Notes: generated by a model not told the origin, from the sequence alone. Positions 36,667 to 45,522 are shown, counted from the stretch's first letter. The stretch: 64,000 bases of DNA from CAVSRC01 sp963750065 (GCA_963750065.1 CAVVPK010000024.1:62001-126000); one strand, 5' to 3'. Program-made: numbers and translations.

Positions 36667-36704
36667 GACGTACGAAGGGGGCCCATCGGGCCCCTTCGTA
36701 CGTC
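36667..36704. terminator. Strong hairpin after istB inside IS21
   Basis: GACGTACGAAGGGG at 36667-36680 pairs with CCCCTTCGTACGTC at 36691-36704, with GCCC/GGGC continuing the stem to a three-base loop. The 17-bp stem lies 18 bases after the istB stop. There is no U-run on the plus strand, so it may be a Rho-assisted terminator, or may block read-through into or out of the element. Confidence 0.55.
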
Positions 36705-37980
36705 ACGCCTGCCGACCAATGGCCTGCTTTTACTCCGCCCCTCCGGCCTGGAATTGCTCCGCCGTTGACACCTGCCGAACGGCTGGCAAGCTTGGGTGCG
36801 GCGGCGGCCCTGGGATTCTTTTTTCCCCCTCTCGCTTGTTTGATGCGGCGAGATTGCAGGAAGGCATAGGCGATCATCGTCATCAACGCGTGCCGGTGAA
36901 GGCCTGTCCATGATCGCCCCTCGAAGTGGTCGAGGCCGAGTTCCTCCTTGAGCTGTTGATGCGCCTGTTCGCAGACCCAGCGCGCCTTGATGGCGCCAGC
37001 GAGCTGCTTGAGCGGGATGTCGGCGGGAAGGTTGGAGAGATAATATTTGCGCTCGCCGGTTGAGCGATGCTCGCCGATGACCCAGACCTCCTCTCCGGGC
37101 AGGTGCTGGGCACCCATGTCGCGGATGCGCTGGGGTGGGCCGTCGGCAACCCGGACACGGACAGCGGCGAATCGTGCTGAGAGGCGGCCCTTGGTGCCAC
37201 GCCGCCAACTGACCGTCCTCCATCGGGCCATCTCCAGCATCGCCTGCGCAGTGATCGACTTCGCATCGGGGATATACCGCTGGCGTGGGCGGCCGCGTCC
37301 GGCAACGGGGAAGATCATCGCCACGTCGGCGGGATAGACCTTTTGCTTGAACGGGATGCCGACGGCCCAGGTAAGGCCGCGCGCGGTGAGCGCCTGCCGG
37401 AAAGGGGCGCTCAAGCCATATCCGGCATCGGCAAGCACGCAGCCGAAGCGCACGCCGGCTGTGCGAACCCGGTCGATCTCGGCCAGCGCGATCTCGGGCT
37501 TGGTCCTGTAGGCACGATGGTCATCAGGCACACCGGCACGATCGAGCTGGGCGGGATCGGAAGTCCAGCTCTCGGGCAGGAACAGCCGCAGCCCGACCAT
37601 GACCGGCACTTCACCCGAAGCCATTGTCAGTGACACCAGCGTCTGGCAGTTGGCGTTCTTACCAAGCGCCGAGGCATATTGCGGCGCGACACCGACCGAG
37701 TGGCGCCCCTTCTTGGGCAACGCGGTGTCGTCGACAATCAACCAGGCGTCGTTCCCGCCCACCTGTTTATCGGCTTCGCCGAGCAATGCCGCTTCCAAAG
37801 GCGCGGCGTCCCAGGCACCACTCGCAACGAAATGGTGCAGTTGATCGTAGCTGACGTTGACAGCCCGTGCCGCCATCGGTTGAACGCTCTTGCGATCGCC
37901 AGGGCCGATCAATCCCGCGATATATGCCGGGCACATCCGTGCTCTCGTCTTGTGCCCCAGCGCCGCAACAAACGGCGCTA

Positions 37981-39030
37981 GAGCGGATTTCGAGCTGATT
38001 GAATCGCTGGGGATTTCCAAATCAGCTCGAAGCTGATTCAGACTGTCTGCCGGGTCGGAGGCCGGCAGGCATGTCGAAAGCTTTGTCGGTGGATCTTCGC
38101 GTCCGGGTTCTAGCAGGCGTGGCGGCCGGTCTGACCCATCGCCAGGCTGGAGAGCGGTTTGGCGTGAGCGCGGCGAGCGTCAGCCGCTGGCGCAGGCGGG
38201 AACGCGAGCAAGGTGACCTTCGCCCAGGGGCACTTGGCGGCGACAGGCGCTCCCACGGCATCGAGCGGCATGCTGAGACGATCCTGAAGATCGTTGCGGC
38301 CAATCGGGACATCACGCTTGCCGAGATCAAGGCGGCGCTGGCGGCCGAGGGCGTGCGCAGCAGCATCGGCGGGCTCTGGCGTTTCTTCGACCGTCACCGG
38401 ATCACGCTCAAAAAAAGTCGGCGCACGCGAGCGAACAGGACCGCCCCGACATCCTGAAGCGCCGGGAGGACTGGTTCGACGGCCAGCCCGATCTCGATCC
38501 CGAGCGCCTCGTCTTCATCGACGAGACCTGGGCCTCCACCAACATGGCGCGTCGCCATGGACGCTGCCCGCGCGGCGAACGGCTCAGGGTTGGCGTGCCG
38601 CACGGCCACTGGAAGACGACGACCTTCGTCGGGGCACTCACGCTGCGCGGCTTCATCGCACCTTGGGTTCTGGACGGCCCGATCAACCGCGACGCCTTCG
38701 AGACCTATGTCGCCAAGGTGCTTCTGCCCGAACTGCGTCCCGGCGACGTCGTGGTGATGGACAACCTCTCCAGCCATAAAGGACCGCGGGTCCGCGAGAT
38801 GATCGAGAGGGCCGGCGCCGAACTTCGCTACCTGCCGCCCTATAGTCCCGACTTCAACCCCATCGAGAACGCCTTCGCCAAACTCAAGGCCCTTCTGCGC
38901 AAGGCGGCAGAGCGAACCATCGACGGCCTGTGGTCCGCCATCGGCCGCATCATCGATCTCTTCGATCCCGGCGAATGCGAAAACTACTTCAGAGCCGCCG
39001 GCTATGATGCAACATGATCGGAAAATGCTC
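37981..39030 (+). mobile_element. IS630-family insertion sequence
   Basis: The element is bounded by TA dinucleotides (37979-37980 and 39031-39032), the TA target duplication expected for IS630/Tc1-mariner. The ends share GAGC followed by a T-rich stretch in inverted orientation. It carries a two-frame transposase. It interrupts codon 13 or so of the IS701 transposase: after excision GAGCGCTGG-CTA-GCG reads ERWLA. The element is about 1050 bp, a normal size. Confidence 0.88.
38071..39017 (+). CDS. IS630 transposase in two frames (frameshift at an A-run)
   Basis: The first frame (38071-38457) gives the helix-turn-helix part: LSVDLRVRVLAGVAAGLTHR, GERFGVSAASVSRWRRRER, LAEIKAALAAEGVRSSIGGL. The second (entering near the A7 run at 38409-38415, ending 39017) gives the DDE core: RLVFIDETWASTNM, GDVVVMDNLSSHKGPRV and LPPYSPDFNPIENAFAKLKA. 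Two-frame organisation with a slippery A-run is common in this family, so the shift may be programmed and the element functional. Confidence 0.88.
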
Positions 39031-39152
39031 TAGCCAGCGCTCCAGATCAGCTTGCCAGTTCCCATCCACGGCCGGCCCCTCCAAAAGCCGACCTCCTATA
39101 AATCACCGAAGACGCCTCTTGGGAATCCTCAAAACGCGCCCGCCTCTAAAAA

Positions 39153-40576
39153 TCTGCCAAAGTAGTGCTTCCGTAATGGGCCTTTGTTCGTCAAGTCCCT
39201 CCGAGCGATTATCGCGCCGCTGGGATCATGCTTCCGTCCGTGGTCAGCACTGAAGACTGCCACATCATGCCATCAGATCCAGAGCCGGCAGGCCAATCTA
39301 GGACGCGTGGTTTGCCAAAGCTTCCACAGCATTACTCCCGACCTTGCCAAGCTCTCGTCCCAGCGACGGGACCTCGGAAGAAGCGGGCGTCGAACTCGGC
39401 CCACTTCGATATCGATGCGTCCTTTCTATGCCGTCACAGCGTCCTTGCTCCACCGGAACTCGCTGGCGTCCACCCACATGCGATGGAGGACCATCGCAAG
39501 CTTGCGGGCAAGCGCAACCTTCGCCCGCTTCATGCCACGGCGCTTTGCCACTTCAATAGCCCAGCGCTTCATGGACGAGAACCGCGTGGCGCGCGTCAGT
39601 ATGATGTGCGCCGCCTCGTAAAGTGCGGTGCGCACCATTGCATCGCCGACCCTGCTAATGCCGCCGTCGATGTCGGTCTCGCCGGACTGGTATTTCTTTG
39701 GCGTCAGTCCGAAATAGGCCCCGACCGTTCGCGATTTTGCGAACCGCTCTGGATCATCGACCGCCGTTCGATACGTGATGGCAACCAGGGCCCCGACCCC
39801 GGGTGCGCTCATCAGCTGCCGGCAGATCCGGTCGGCACGAGCAATCTTCAGCATCTCGCGGTGCAAGCGGGTGAACTCGTTCCACAACGAAGCGCGGGCC
39901 TGCAACATCGCGCCAATGACAGTTTCAAGCATGGTGTGGCCTTCGGTCAGTTCCCAGAATCCGAGCCTCAAAACGCCCACGGCTCACCACGCCGACCTTG
40001 AGCCCGTAGCCACGCAGGATGCCACGGATGCTGAGCTCGACGTCCAGAAGCTTGCCCTGCAGCAATTTGCGGCCGACCAGCAGCGCCCGAACGTCCCGCG
40101 CGTCCGAGGACTTGGCATGTACCGGGCGGTACCAGCCCATCCGCAACAACTGTGCAATTCCACGCGCATCCTTCCGATCGGTCTTGACCGTCATCGCCGA
40201 CAGAGCTGCCTTCACGTGCCGGGTCTCAAGCAGCACCACCTCAAGACCCGCGCCGACCAAGCTGTCGCGCAGCCACTGCGACAGCGGCCCCGCCTCAAGC
40301 CCAACCCGGCTCACCGGAAACCCAAGATCGGCAAAATGCCGCAACAAAGCCTCCGGTTCGCTGGCGACCTTCGTCTCGCGCACGATCTTGCCTGACAAAT
40401 CCACCACGCACACGCTGCTCTCTTTCAGCGACACATCAATTCCCGCATAATGCTCCATGGCTGTCCCTCAATGATGTTTGGGGCCGATCACTCGGACCCC
40501 GGTTGAAACACCATCACTCTGAGGGACAGCCACCTTCATGGCTACTTGCAGAGCGCCGGCCCATTACGGCATCTAG
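39153..40576 (-). mobile_element. IS110/IS1111-type insertion sequence, copy 2 (inverted)
   Basis: This is an inverted near-identical copy of the element at 32661-34085. Its TTGGCAGA end faces the IS701 remnant, mirroring copy 1, and its CTAGAT end (40571-40576) abuts the stop codon of a dead IS5 transposase. The hairpin over the transposase start is conserved. With copy 1 it forms 1.42-kb inverted repeats 5.1 kb apart, which could invert the enclosed segment by homologous recombination. Confidence 0.92.
39426..40458 (-). pseudogene. IS110-family transposase, one frame break (copy 2)
   Basis: Same protein as copy 1, but the first half is intact through HAKSSDARDVRALLVGRKLL, where copy 1 has its extra G. 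The frame still breaks at about 39953-39965 (GGATTCTGGGAACTGACC) between FEARIL and LTEGHTMLETV, at the same place as in copy 1. Removing one base there gives a continuous 344-residue DEDD transposase. Because both copies share this break, it predates the duplication or is a property of the element. Confidence 0.9.
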
Positions 40577-41343
40577 GCCATCAACTCATTAAATCGCATC
40601 CAGATTCTGGCTGAGGCGAGCTTGACGCCAGCGAGGTAGTTGTCGGCGCGTTTGTCGTAGCGGGTGGCAACGGCGCGGAAGTGTTTGAGCTTGTTGAAGA
40701 AGCGCTCGACGAGGTTCCTGTAGCGATAGAGGAAGGAACTGAAGGCGGGGATGTTCTTGCGGTTCGGCATGGGCTTGATGTTGGCCCAGGCGCCGCGCTC
40801 CGCGAGGCTCTAGCGCAGGGCATCGCTGTCATAGGCGCGGTCGGCCAGAAGAATCTGGCCCTCGGCTATCGCTTCGAGCATGTCGGCGGCGCTCCTGCCG
40901 TCATGGGCCTGGCCCTCGGTGAGCTTGAGTGCGATGGGCAGGTCTTCGGCGTCGACCAGAGCGTGGATCTTGGTGGTCAGGCCGCCGCGCGAGCGACCCA
41001 TGCAATTGGATCGGTCGTCTTTTTTTGGGCGTTGGCAGCGTGCTGATGCACGCGGATGCTGGACGAATCGATCATCTGAATGTCGCCGTCGTAGGCCTTC
41101 GAAACCGCCGCCAGAAGCCGGTCCCATACGCCCGCCTTGCGCCAGCGGTTGAAGCGGTTCACGCACGTCGTGTGAGGACCGTAGCGCTCGGGGATGTCAG
41201 CCCACGGGGCTCCCGTCCTGAGCCGCCAGAAGATGCCGTTGAGAACTCGCCGATCATCCACCCGCGGCACCCCGCGCGGCTTGTTGGGCAGCAGTGGCTA
41301 AATCACCGACCACTCGAAATCCGTCAGATCGAAGCGCGCCATT
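40573..41343 (-). pseudogene. IS5-family transposase, inactivated
   Basis: Starting from ATG at 41343, FDLTDFEWSVI is followed by a TAG where GAG is expected, then PLLPNKPRGVPRVDDRRVLN, the IS5 (IS427-like) core. A T7 run near 41021-41027 (A7 on the coding strand) marks a frame change, often programmed in this group. After it GRSRGGLTTKIHALVDAEDL and ILLADRAYDSDALR are followed by another TAG, then RFFNKLKHFRAVATRYDKRA to the end. Two nonsense codons make it dead. Its 3' end is cut flush by IS110-type copy 2. Confidence 0.85.
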
Positions 41344-41691
41344 CCAATCTCCCCTGGCTCTCTTGCCCGGAAATTGAATCAGTCCACTCTCAATTCGGGA
41401 ATCCCATTTATGGGTCTATGACCTAAAGAGCCTCGACATGTCCACTGATGTCATCGGTAGATGCACGGCCGCAAGACAGCCGCTCTGTTTAGGTTGACCC
41501 GAGGTGCGCGAGCGGGCGCTGGTACGTTCGCTGTTCTTAATTGAACTCAACACCGACAGTCTCCTCATTCGTCGGTGCGGCGACGACACAACGTCCTCGT
41601 GAGCTGCGGCGGGCGTGAGCCATATCCGGGTAACGACGGCCCACCGTCTCTACCAAAGGCGCAGTTCGGGCATGTTCAAAGGACGTTGCGC
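41344..41691. other. No supported gene between IS5 and the phage-like module
   Basis: About 350 bases with only short frames. The right end contains the 3' end of the XRE gene. No inverted repeats matching the IS5 end could be assigned with confidence. Confidence 0.35.
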
Positions 41692-41967
41692 CTAGCTAGG
41701 CTTCTTCTTCAGGCGGACACCCACACCGCCGCCGTTCTCGTCGATGAACTCGATGCCGGCAGCTTCAAGGGCGCGCCGAATCGCTCGGGCGTTGGCCGTT
41801 GTCATAGACGTTTCGCCATCTTTCAATTCAGCACGCCGAATGGTGCTCAGCCCAACCGCTGACTCGCGTGCGAGATCCTCAGCACTCCACCTCACCAGAG
41901 CGCGACCGGCCCTGATTTGTGCGCTGTGAAGCATCGCGCTATTGACATTTTTCAGTTCATATGACAC
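41692..41967 (-). CDS. Small XRE-family regulator, copy A
   Basis: A 91-residue protein with a helix-turn-helix, IRAGRALVRWSAEDLARESA followed by GLSTIRRAELKD, and a C-terminal strand GIEFIDENGGGVGVRLKKKP. That tail, FIDENGGGVGVRL, is frequent in short rhizobial phage-type repressors. It is divergent from the Gp157/Rad52-like pair, so it probably represses that module. A GTG at 41965-41967 or an ATG at 41932-41934 may be the start. Copy B lies at 55719-56000 with the same tail but a more diverged helix-turn-helix. Confidence 0.8.
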   Translation of the reverse strand: MSYELKNVNSAMLHSAQIRAGRALVRWSAEDLARESAVGLSTIRRAELKDGETSMTTANARAIRRALEAAGIEFIDENGGGVGVRLKKKPS

Positions 41968-41979
41968 GTTTCATGTCAT
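41961..41979. promoter_or_regulatory. Candidate operator of XRE copy A
   Basis: An inverted repeat ATGACA-N7-TGTCAT overlaps the XRE start and lies in the divergent promoter region of the module. Its position matches the different inverted repeat at copy B. Protein binding is inferred from position only. Confidence 0.45.
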
Positions 41980-41995
41980 CGCTAGCTGAGATTGC

Positions 41996-42514
41996 ATGGA
42001 GCACACTGCAGTGGACCAAGTCACAAGATCGATAATCGGATATCGAACGATTCGCGAACGAATCATATCCCTCGCCAACGATGATATCGACGAGACAACA
42101 CTCGCCGACACCATCGAGGGGCTCAGCGACTTCAACGAGGTCGCGGCAGAGGTTATCAGATCGGCCCTGCTCGACGAAGCCATGGCTGATGGCCTGAGCC
42201 AGTACATCAAGCGGCTGCAAGAACGGCTTCAGAGACTGGCCGAACGGGCCAAGGAGCGACGGCGCATCGTCCGCGATGCAATGATGGAGGTCGACCTCCG
42301 CAAGATCGTCGCACCCGACCTGACCCTTTCCGTGCGCCCCGGTTCGCCTTCCCTTGTTGTCCTCGACGAGCAGGCTATCCCTGAGCCCTATTGGCTGCAG
42401 CAGAAGCCGCGGCTCGATCGAATCCAAACAACCAGCGACCTGAAGAGGGGCGTGCCAATCCCCGGTGCCGCTCTCTCCAATCCGGAACCGGTGCTCAGCG
42501 TGAGGGTCCGGTGA
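41996..42514 (+). CDS. Gp157-like phage protein, copy A
   Basis: A 172-residue protein of the Siphovirus Gp157 type: an alpha-helical N-terminus (SLANDDIDETTLADTIEGLS), a coiled coil (LSQYIKRLQERLQRLAERAK), then the conserved beta region MMEVDLRKIVAPDLTLSVRP and the tail RGVPIPGAALSNPEPVLSVR. In phages such genes lie next to single-strand annealing proteins, as here. The function is not established. The stop overlaps the Rad52-like gene (TGATG). It is nearly identical over most of its length to 56052-56555. Confidence 0.85.
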   Translation: MEHTAVDQVTRSIIGYRTIRERIISLANDDIDETTLADTIEGLSDFNEVAAEVIRSALLDEAMADGLSQYIKRLQERLQRLAERAKERRRIVRDAMMEVDLRKIVAPDLTLSVRPGSPSLVVLDEQAIPEPYWLQQKPRLDRIQTTSDLKRGVPIPGAALSNPEPVLSVRVR

Positions 42515-43485
42515 TGGGCTTCTCAGACCGTCAGATGCGGGCCCTGAGCCGAAGTGTGCCGAAACAGCATGTGCGATCTCGGGTCCGGGAGGGAAAAGAA
42601 CTGTCCTACGTCGAGGGCTGGTTTGTGCTGGCTCAGGCAAACCGCATCTTCGGCTTCGACGGCTGGGACCGCGAAACGGTCGAGACCAAATGCATCATGG
42701 GCCGTGACGCGCGTGGCACCTCTACGGCGGTTTATTCGGCACGGGTTCGGATCACGGTTCATGTTGACGGTCGGGTGATCGTCCGCGACGGCCATGGCAC
42801 GGGTGAGGCAATTGGCCAATCAATTGGTGAAGTGCACGACCGGGCCCTCAAAGCGGCCGAGACTGATGCCACCAAGCGCGCTTTGGCGACCTTCGGTAAG
42901 GCCTTCGGCCTCGCACTCTATGCCGGGCTCAAACCCGTTTCGCAGGCCAACGGCAAAGAGCGGCAAGAGGCCTCGATGACATATGAGCCTCACCAGGACG
43001 GACCGGAACGCGACAGACCAGCTGCTGCTCCTCCGCCGCCACCACCGCCAGAACCGGTCGAATACCCGGCCGATCGCATGCCATCACCGATCCAAGCGAA
43101 AGCCCCTGCTTCGCCATCAACCGCGCCAGCCGTTGCTCCGGTCCGTCGGTCCATCGACAAGAGTGCTCTGTCCATCTCCGAGCCGCACCGAATTCGGGAT
43201 AAGGAGCACCTGCGCTATGTCGCCTCGCAGCCCTGCCTGTTGTGCAGCACGAAGCCTTCCGACGCCCACCACGTGCGCTTTGCCCAGCCCAGGGCGATGG
43301 GCCGCAAGGTCGGCGACGACTTCGCGGTGCCGCTCTGCCGAGTCCACCATCGCGAACTCCACGAGAACGGCAATGAGGCCGCTTGGTGGCACGACATGGG
43401 GATCGACCCCATCGCGATCGCAGGCGAACTCTGGAACGAGAGCCATCCGGCGCGGATCAACGGAGTTCCGCAACGGCCGCCGTGA
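42514..43485 (+). CDS. Rad52-family annealing protein with HNH-like tail, copy A
   Basis: Residues 1-140 match the Rad52/22 single-strand annealing domain (LSYVEGWFVLAQANRIFGFD, DGHGTGEAIGQSIGEVHDRA, AETDATKRALATFGKAFGLA). A proline-rich linker (about 150-215) follows, then a C-terminal zinc/HNH-like domain: CLLC, SDAHHVRFAQPRAMGRKVGD and PLCRVHHRELH, ending WWHDMGIDPIAIAGELWNE. The Cys-x2-Cys...HH...Cys-x2-HH pattern resembles DUF968/HNH folds. At 323 residues it is intact, unlike copy B. A phage-type annealase and nuclease in one chain would suit recombination or repair of broken DNA ends. Confidence 0.83.
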   Translation: MGFSDRQMRALSRSVPKQHVRSRVREGKELSYVEGWFVLAQANRIFGFDGWDRETVETKCIMGRDARGTSTAVYSARVRITVHVDGRVIVRDGHGTGEAIGQSIGEVHDRALKAAETDATKRALATFGKAFGLALYAGLKPVSQANGKERQEASMTYEPHQDGPERDRPAAAPPPPPPPEPVEYPADRMPSPIQAKAPASPSTAPAVAPVRRSIDKSALSISEPHRIRDKEHLRYVASQPCLLCSTKPSDAHHVRFAQPRAMGRKVGDDFAVPLCRVHHRELHENGNEAAWWHDMGIDPIAIAGELWNESHPARINGVPQRPP

Positions 43486-43575
43486 CGGGGCGCGCCTATA
43501 GCGAATGATCCGCAGGCGGTCGACAGCCTGCGTTAACATCGAAGACTTGGAATACAGCGAATTCCCAGCTACCCT

Positions 43576-43618
43576 CGGGCGGCGGGTACCATCATTGGCT
43601 AGTTCTACCCGCCGCCCG
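43576..43618. repeat. 13-bp-stem GC hairpin, copy A
   Basis: CGGGCGGCGGGTA (43576-43588) and TACCCGCCGCCCG (43606-43618) pair perfectly around a 17-base loop. The same hairpin with one loop change is at 57647-57689. There is no U-run, so it may be a Rho-type terminator or a recombination site. Both copies sit between the module and an epimerase 5' fragment. Confidence 0.65.
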
Positions 43619-43620
43619 GG

Positions 43621-43743
43621 AGGCTTCATATCCGATCCCGTCGGCTTGATCCCTGCCCGGCCCCTGCCGGGGCGGGCGGTCGTCGGCGTCGACAGCCTCA
43701 ACGCCTACAACGACCCGACGCTCAAGGAAGCGCGGGCTCGATA
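43621..43743 (+). pseudogene. 5' fragment of a UDP-glucuronate epimerase gene
   Basis: The sequence encodes VVGVDSLNAYNDPTLKEAR after a degraded start (SDPVGLIPARPLPG). The intact epimerase at 53097-54113 has VVGVDSLNAYYDPALKEAR at the same place. The NAD-binding GxxGxxG part is scrambled and everything after codon 42 or so is absent. It lies just before a FitAB-like pair, as the intact gene does. Confidence 0.8.
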
Positions 43744-43785
43744 AATCGCGGAGGCTCCGAAATGAAAACCGCGCCGGGAAGTCAG

Positions 43786-43827
43786 TTGACAATTGTGGCC
43801 AATGAGAGCATTGAGACCAATGATCTC
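43786..43827 (+). promoter_or_regulatory. Promoter and operator of FitAB-like pair, copy A
   Basis: TTGACA (43786-43791) is followed after 17 bases by CATTGA. A 24-base imperfect palindrome (43804-43827; half-site GAGAKCATTGA) overlaps the presumed -10 and ends 15 bases before the ATG. The same arrangement occurs at 54304-54345. Antitoxins of this ribbon-helix-helix class bind such palindromes to autoregulate. Confidence 0.6.
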
Positions 43828-43841
43828 GGAGGTTTCATGCC

Positions 43842-44081
43842 ATGTCTGGCAATCTGCATGTTCGAAATCTTGATGACGACCTGATCAACAGGCTGAAACG
43901 CCGAGCGGCACGCCACGGACGGTCCGCCGAAGCCGAGCACCGTGAGATCTTGCGCCAGGCACTATCCAGTGAATCTGAACCCTCCTTTGAGACCCTTGCC
44001 GCTGAACTTCGAAAACTGACTCGGCGGCGCAAACAGACCCCCTCCGAAGTCCTGCTGCGTGAGGGACGTGAAGAGCGGTGA
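43842..44081 (+). CDS. FitA-like ribbon-helix-helix antitoxin, copy A
   Basis: A 79-residue protein: LHVRNLDDDLINRLKRRAAR, then HGRSAEAEHREILRQAL, a ribbon-helix-helix of the FitA/VapB type. The C-terminal tail (KQTPSEVLLREGREER) should wrap the toxin. It overlaps the toxin gene by ATGA-like GTGA. A GGAGG ribosome site precedes it. The copy at 54360-54599 differs at only a few residues. Confidence 0.88.
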   Translation: MSGNLHVRNLDDDLINRLKRRAARHGRSAEAEHREILRQALSSESEPSFETLAAELRKLTRRRKQTPSEVLLREGREER

Positions 44082-44542
44082 ACGTGTTCGTTATTGACGC
44101 CAGCGTTGCCGCCAAGTGGGTAATCGAAGAGCCGGGCACGCCGGAATCGATGGTGCTGCGTGAGCAAGCGAAGCTGATGGCGCCAGATCTTCTGATGGCT
44201 GAGTGCGCCAATATCCTCTGGAAGAAGGTCCGTCGGCACGAGCTTACGCGGGGTGAAGCAATTCTTGCCGCGCGGCTTCTTCAAGGTGCTGAGGTCGAAC
44301 TGCTTCCGACCCGCTCCTTATTGCAGCTCGCTACCAAGATCGCGATCAATCTGGATCATCCTGCCTATGATTGCCTGTACCTTGCCCTAGCACTGGAGAA
44401 CGATTGCAAATTCGTGACCGCGGACGAGAGATTCTTGCGCACGCTTGGACACAGTCGCGGCGGTCACTATCGTGGGGCGGCGATTTCCTTGAGTGAAGCT
44501 GCGGCATCAGTGAGGTCCCTTTTGCCGGCACGGCCGCCGTAA
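44078..44542 (+). CDS. PIN-domain toxin (VapC/FitB-like), copy A
   Basis: A 154-residue PIN-domain ribonuclease. The acidic site is visible as VIDASVAAKWVIEEPG (Asp), LMAECANILWKKVR (Glu), HPAYDCLYLALALEND (Asp) and FVTADERFLR (Asp). It presumably cleaves RNA and is neutralised by the upstream antitoxin. The GTG start overlaps the antitoxin stop. It is similar throughout to 54596-55045 but diverges after about residue 115. Confidence 0.9.
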   Translation: MNVFVIDASVAAKWVIEEPGTPESMVLREQAKLMAPDLLMAECANILWKKVRRHELTRGEAILAARLLQGAEVELLPTRSLLQLATKIAINLDHPAYDCLYLALALENDCKFVTADERFLRTLGHSRGGHYRGAAISLSEAAASVRSLLPARPP

Positions 44543-44746
44543 AGCGACCTGCACTTGAGAGCACTGAAAGCGCAGATCGGCCGAGTTCAACTGATGTCGC
44601 GACTAGGTCCGATCGCGATCGCGGGAGAGCGCTCTGGAATGAAAGCCATCCAAGACCATACAACACCGGCCAATAAGTTTGCGGTCTGATTGGTCGGGCA
44701 ATGCTGTCCGTTCGCACGAGATGCGAGATGGCGCCGACCACTTCGA

Positions 44747-45055
44747 TCAGGCCGCTCTTGGATGAACCTTCGCGGCGATCTCGGCGCCGACCTGCTCGCG
44801 AGCCATTTCCAGATCGTAGGTCGTCTGCATCCCCATCCAGAATTCTGGGCTCGTCTTGAAGTAGCGCGCGAGCCTGAGAGCCGTATCGGGTGTGATCGCC
44901 CGCTTGCCGTTGACGATCGCACTGATGCGAATCTGCGGGACGTCGATGGCCTTGGCGAGCGCGTATTGGCTCATGGCAAGCGGTTTGAGAAAGTCTTCCA
45001 CCAGCACTTCGCCGGGGTGAGCAGGAGCAAAATCGGCCATGGCCTTCATCCTCAA
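44747..45055 (-). CDS. higA: HigA-like antitoxin, copy A
   Basis: A 102-residue protein: HPGEVLVEDFLKPLAMSQYA is the HigA start, then ALAKAIDVPQIRISAIVNGK and TPDTALRLARYFKTSPEFWM, a helix-turn-helix of the XRE/HigA type. It follows its toxin gene in the usual reversed higB-higA order with a four-base overlap. It is nearly identical to 55207-55515, which lacks a toxin. Confidence 0.92.
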   Translation of the reverse strand: MRMKAMADFAPAHPGEVLVEDFLKPLAMSQYALAKAIDVPQIRISAIVNGKRAITPDTALRLARYFKTSPEFWMGMQTTYDLEMAREQVGAEIAAKVHPRAA

Positions 45056-45333
45056 TGGTAGTCGACGATCTCAACGTCGTATGCGTCACCGTCCTGCCAC
45101 CGGAAACAGACCCGCCATTGGTCGTTGATCCGGATACTATGCCGACCCCTGCGATCCCCCTTCAGCGCCTCAAGCCGATTGCCCGGAGGCGCCCGAAGAT
45201 CGTCGAGGCTGCGCGCGTTGTGGATTTGCATCAGCTTTCGGTAAGCGCCCTTCATAACCTCATTCGGAACGCCTTTCATGAAGTGACGCGCCCAAGCGGA
45301 CTCTGCCACCGCGTTCCGAAACGATTTGATCAT
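45052..45333 (-). CDS. higB: HigB-like (RelE superfamily) toxin
   Basis: A 93-residue ribosome-dependent RNase-type toxin: MIKSFRNAVAESAWARHFMK, then LRAPPGNRLEALKGDRRGRH, SIRINDQWRVCFRWQDGDAY and DVEIVDYH. The C-terminal basic/aromatic signature NDQWRVCFRW...VEIVDYH is typical of HigB. It overlaps higA by ATGA. Only this one copy exists in the window. Confidence 0.92.
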   Translation of the reverse strand: MIKSFRNAVAESAWARHFMKGVPNEVMKGAYRKLMQIHNARSLDDLRAPPGNRLEALKGDRRGRHSIRINDQWRVCFRWQDGDAYDVEIVDYH

Positions 45334-45495
45334 TGCATCATACTAACGCGTGGCGATAGCTAACGCAATGGATAAGTAGAACCGAGATGTGTTCCGCTGT
45401 GCCACATTCCATCTCCTGGGAGGCTACAGACGGCGATCCTGCTATCCGCGGGCAATTCCACTCTTGCGGGCGGCCACCCGGCGGCCTATGTCTTC

Positions 45496-45505
45496 GGCAT
45501 ATGCC
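45496..45505. promoter_or_regulatory. Candidate VapB operator, copy A
   Basis: A perfect palindrome GGCATATGCC, extended by TC/GG flanks, lies 17 bases before the vapB start. It is repeated at 57916-57925 in the other copy. Binding is inferred from its position. Confidence 0.4.
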
Positions 45506-45522
45506 GGAAAGGAGCCTCCCAA

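Larger units (their letters stand above)
34164..36770 (+). mobile_element. IS21-family insertion sequence
   Basis: The ends are TGT...GGCGG...AGGCC: left 34164-34189, and right 36745-36770 on the complement, 26 positions aligned without gaps. A 5-bp target duplication CCTGC (34159-34163, 36771-36775) flanks them. It carries istA and istB with ATGA overlap, both intact, so this element may be active. It is inserted in the 3' end of an IS701-type transposase gene: removing it and one CCTGC rejoins the frame as RSAG-NPKRARTAAANS to a normal stop. Confidence 0.93.
34089..39069 (-). pseudogene. IS701-family transposase, split by IS21 and IS630
   Basis: The visible core (38020-36776) reads KTRARMCPAYIAGLIGPGDR, AWLIVDDTALPKKGRHSVGV (first Asp), FGCVLADAGYGLSAPFRQAL (second Asp) and EQAHQQLKEELGLDHFEGRS (Glu). 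Removing the IS630 and one TA restores an N-terminus from a GTG at 39067-39069: VDGNWQADLERWLAPFVAAL. Removing the IS21 and one CCTGC restores the C-terminus ending NSMPALPQAPPS at 34089-34091. The ancestral gene was thus complete, at roughly 440 codons. Both of its outer ends now abut IS110-type copies, so its own terminal repeats are mostly hidden. Confidence 0.9.
43486..43803. other. Module tail: hairpin and epimerase fragment
   Basis: After the Rad52-like stop, a GCAGGCGGTCGACAGCCTGC-type stretch, a long GC hairpin (43576-43618) and a 5' fragment of an epimerase gene (43621-43743) follow. The same order recurs after copy B at 57537-57812. Confidence 0.6.

Noticed and set aside
32661..40576. 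Composite transposon formed by the two IS110-type copies
   Set aside because: The family does not usually mobilise DNA between two copies, the enclosed segment carries only other insertion sequences, and no target duplication surrounds the whole; independent insertions explain it better.
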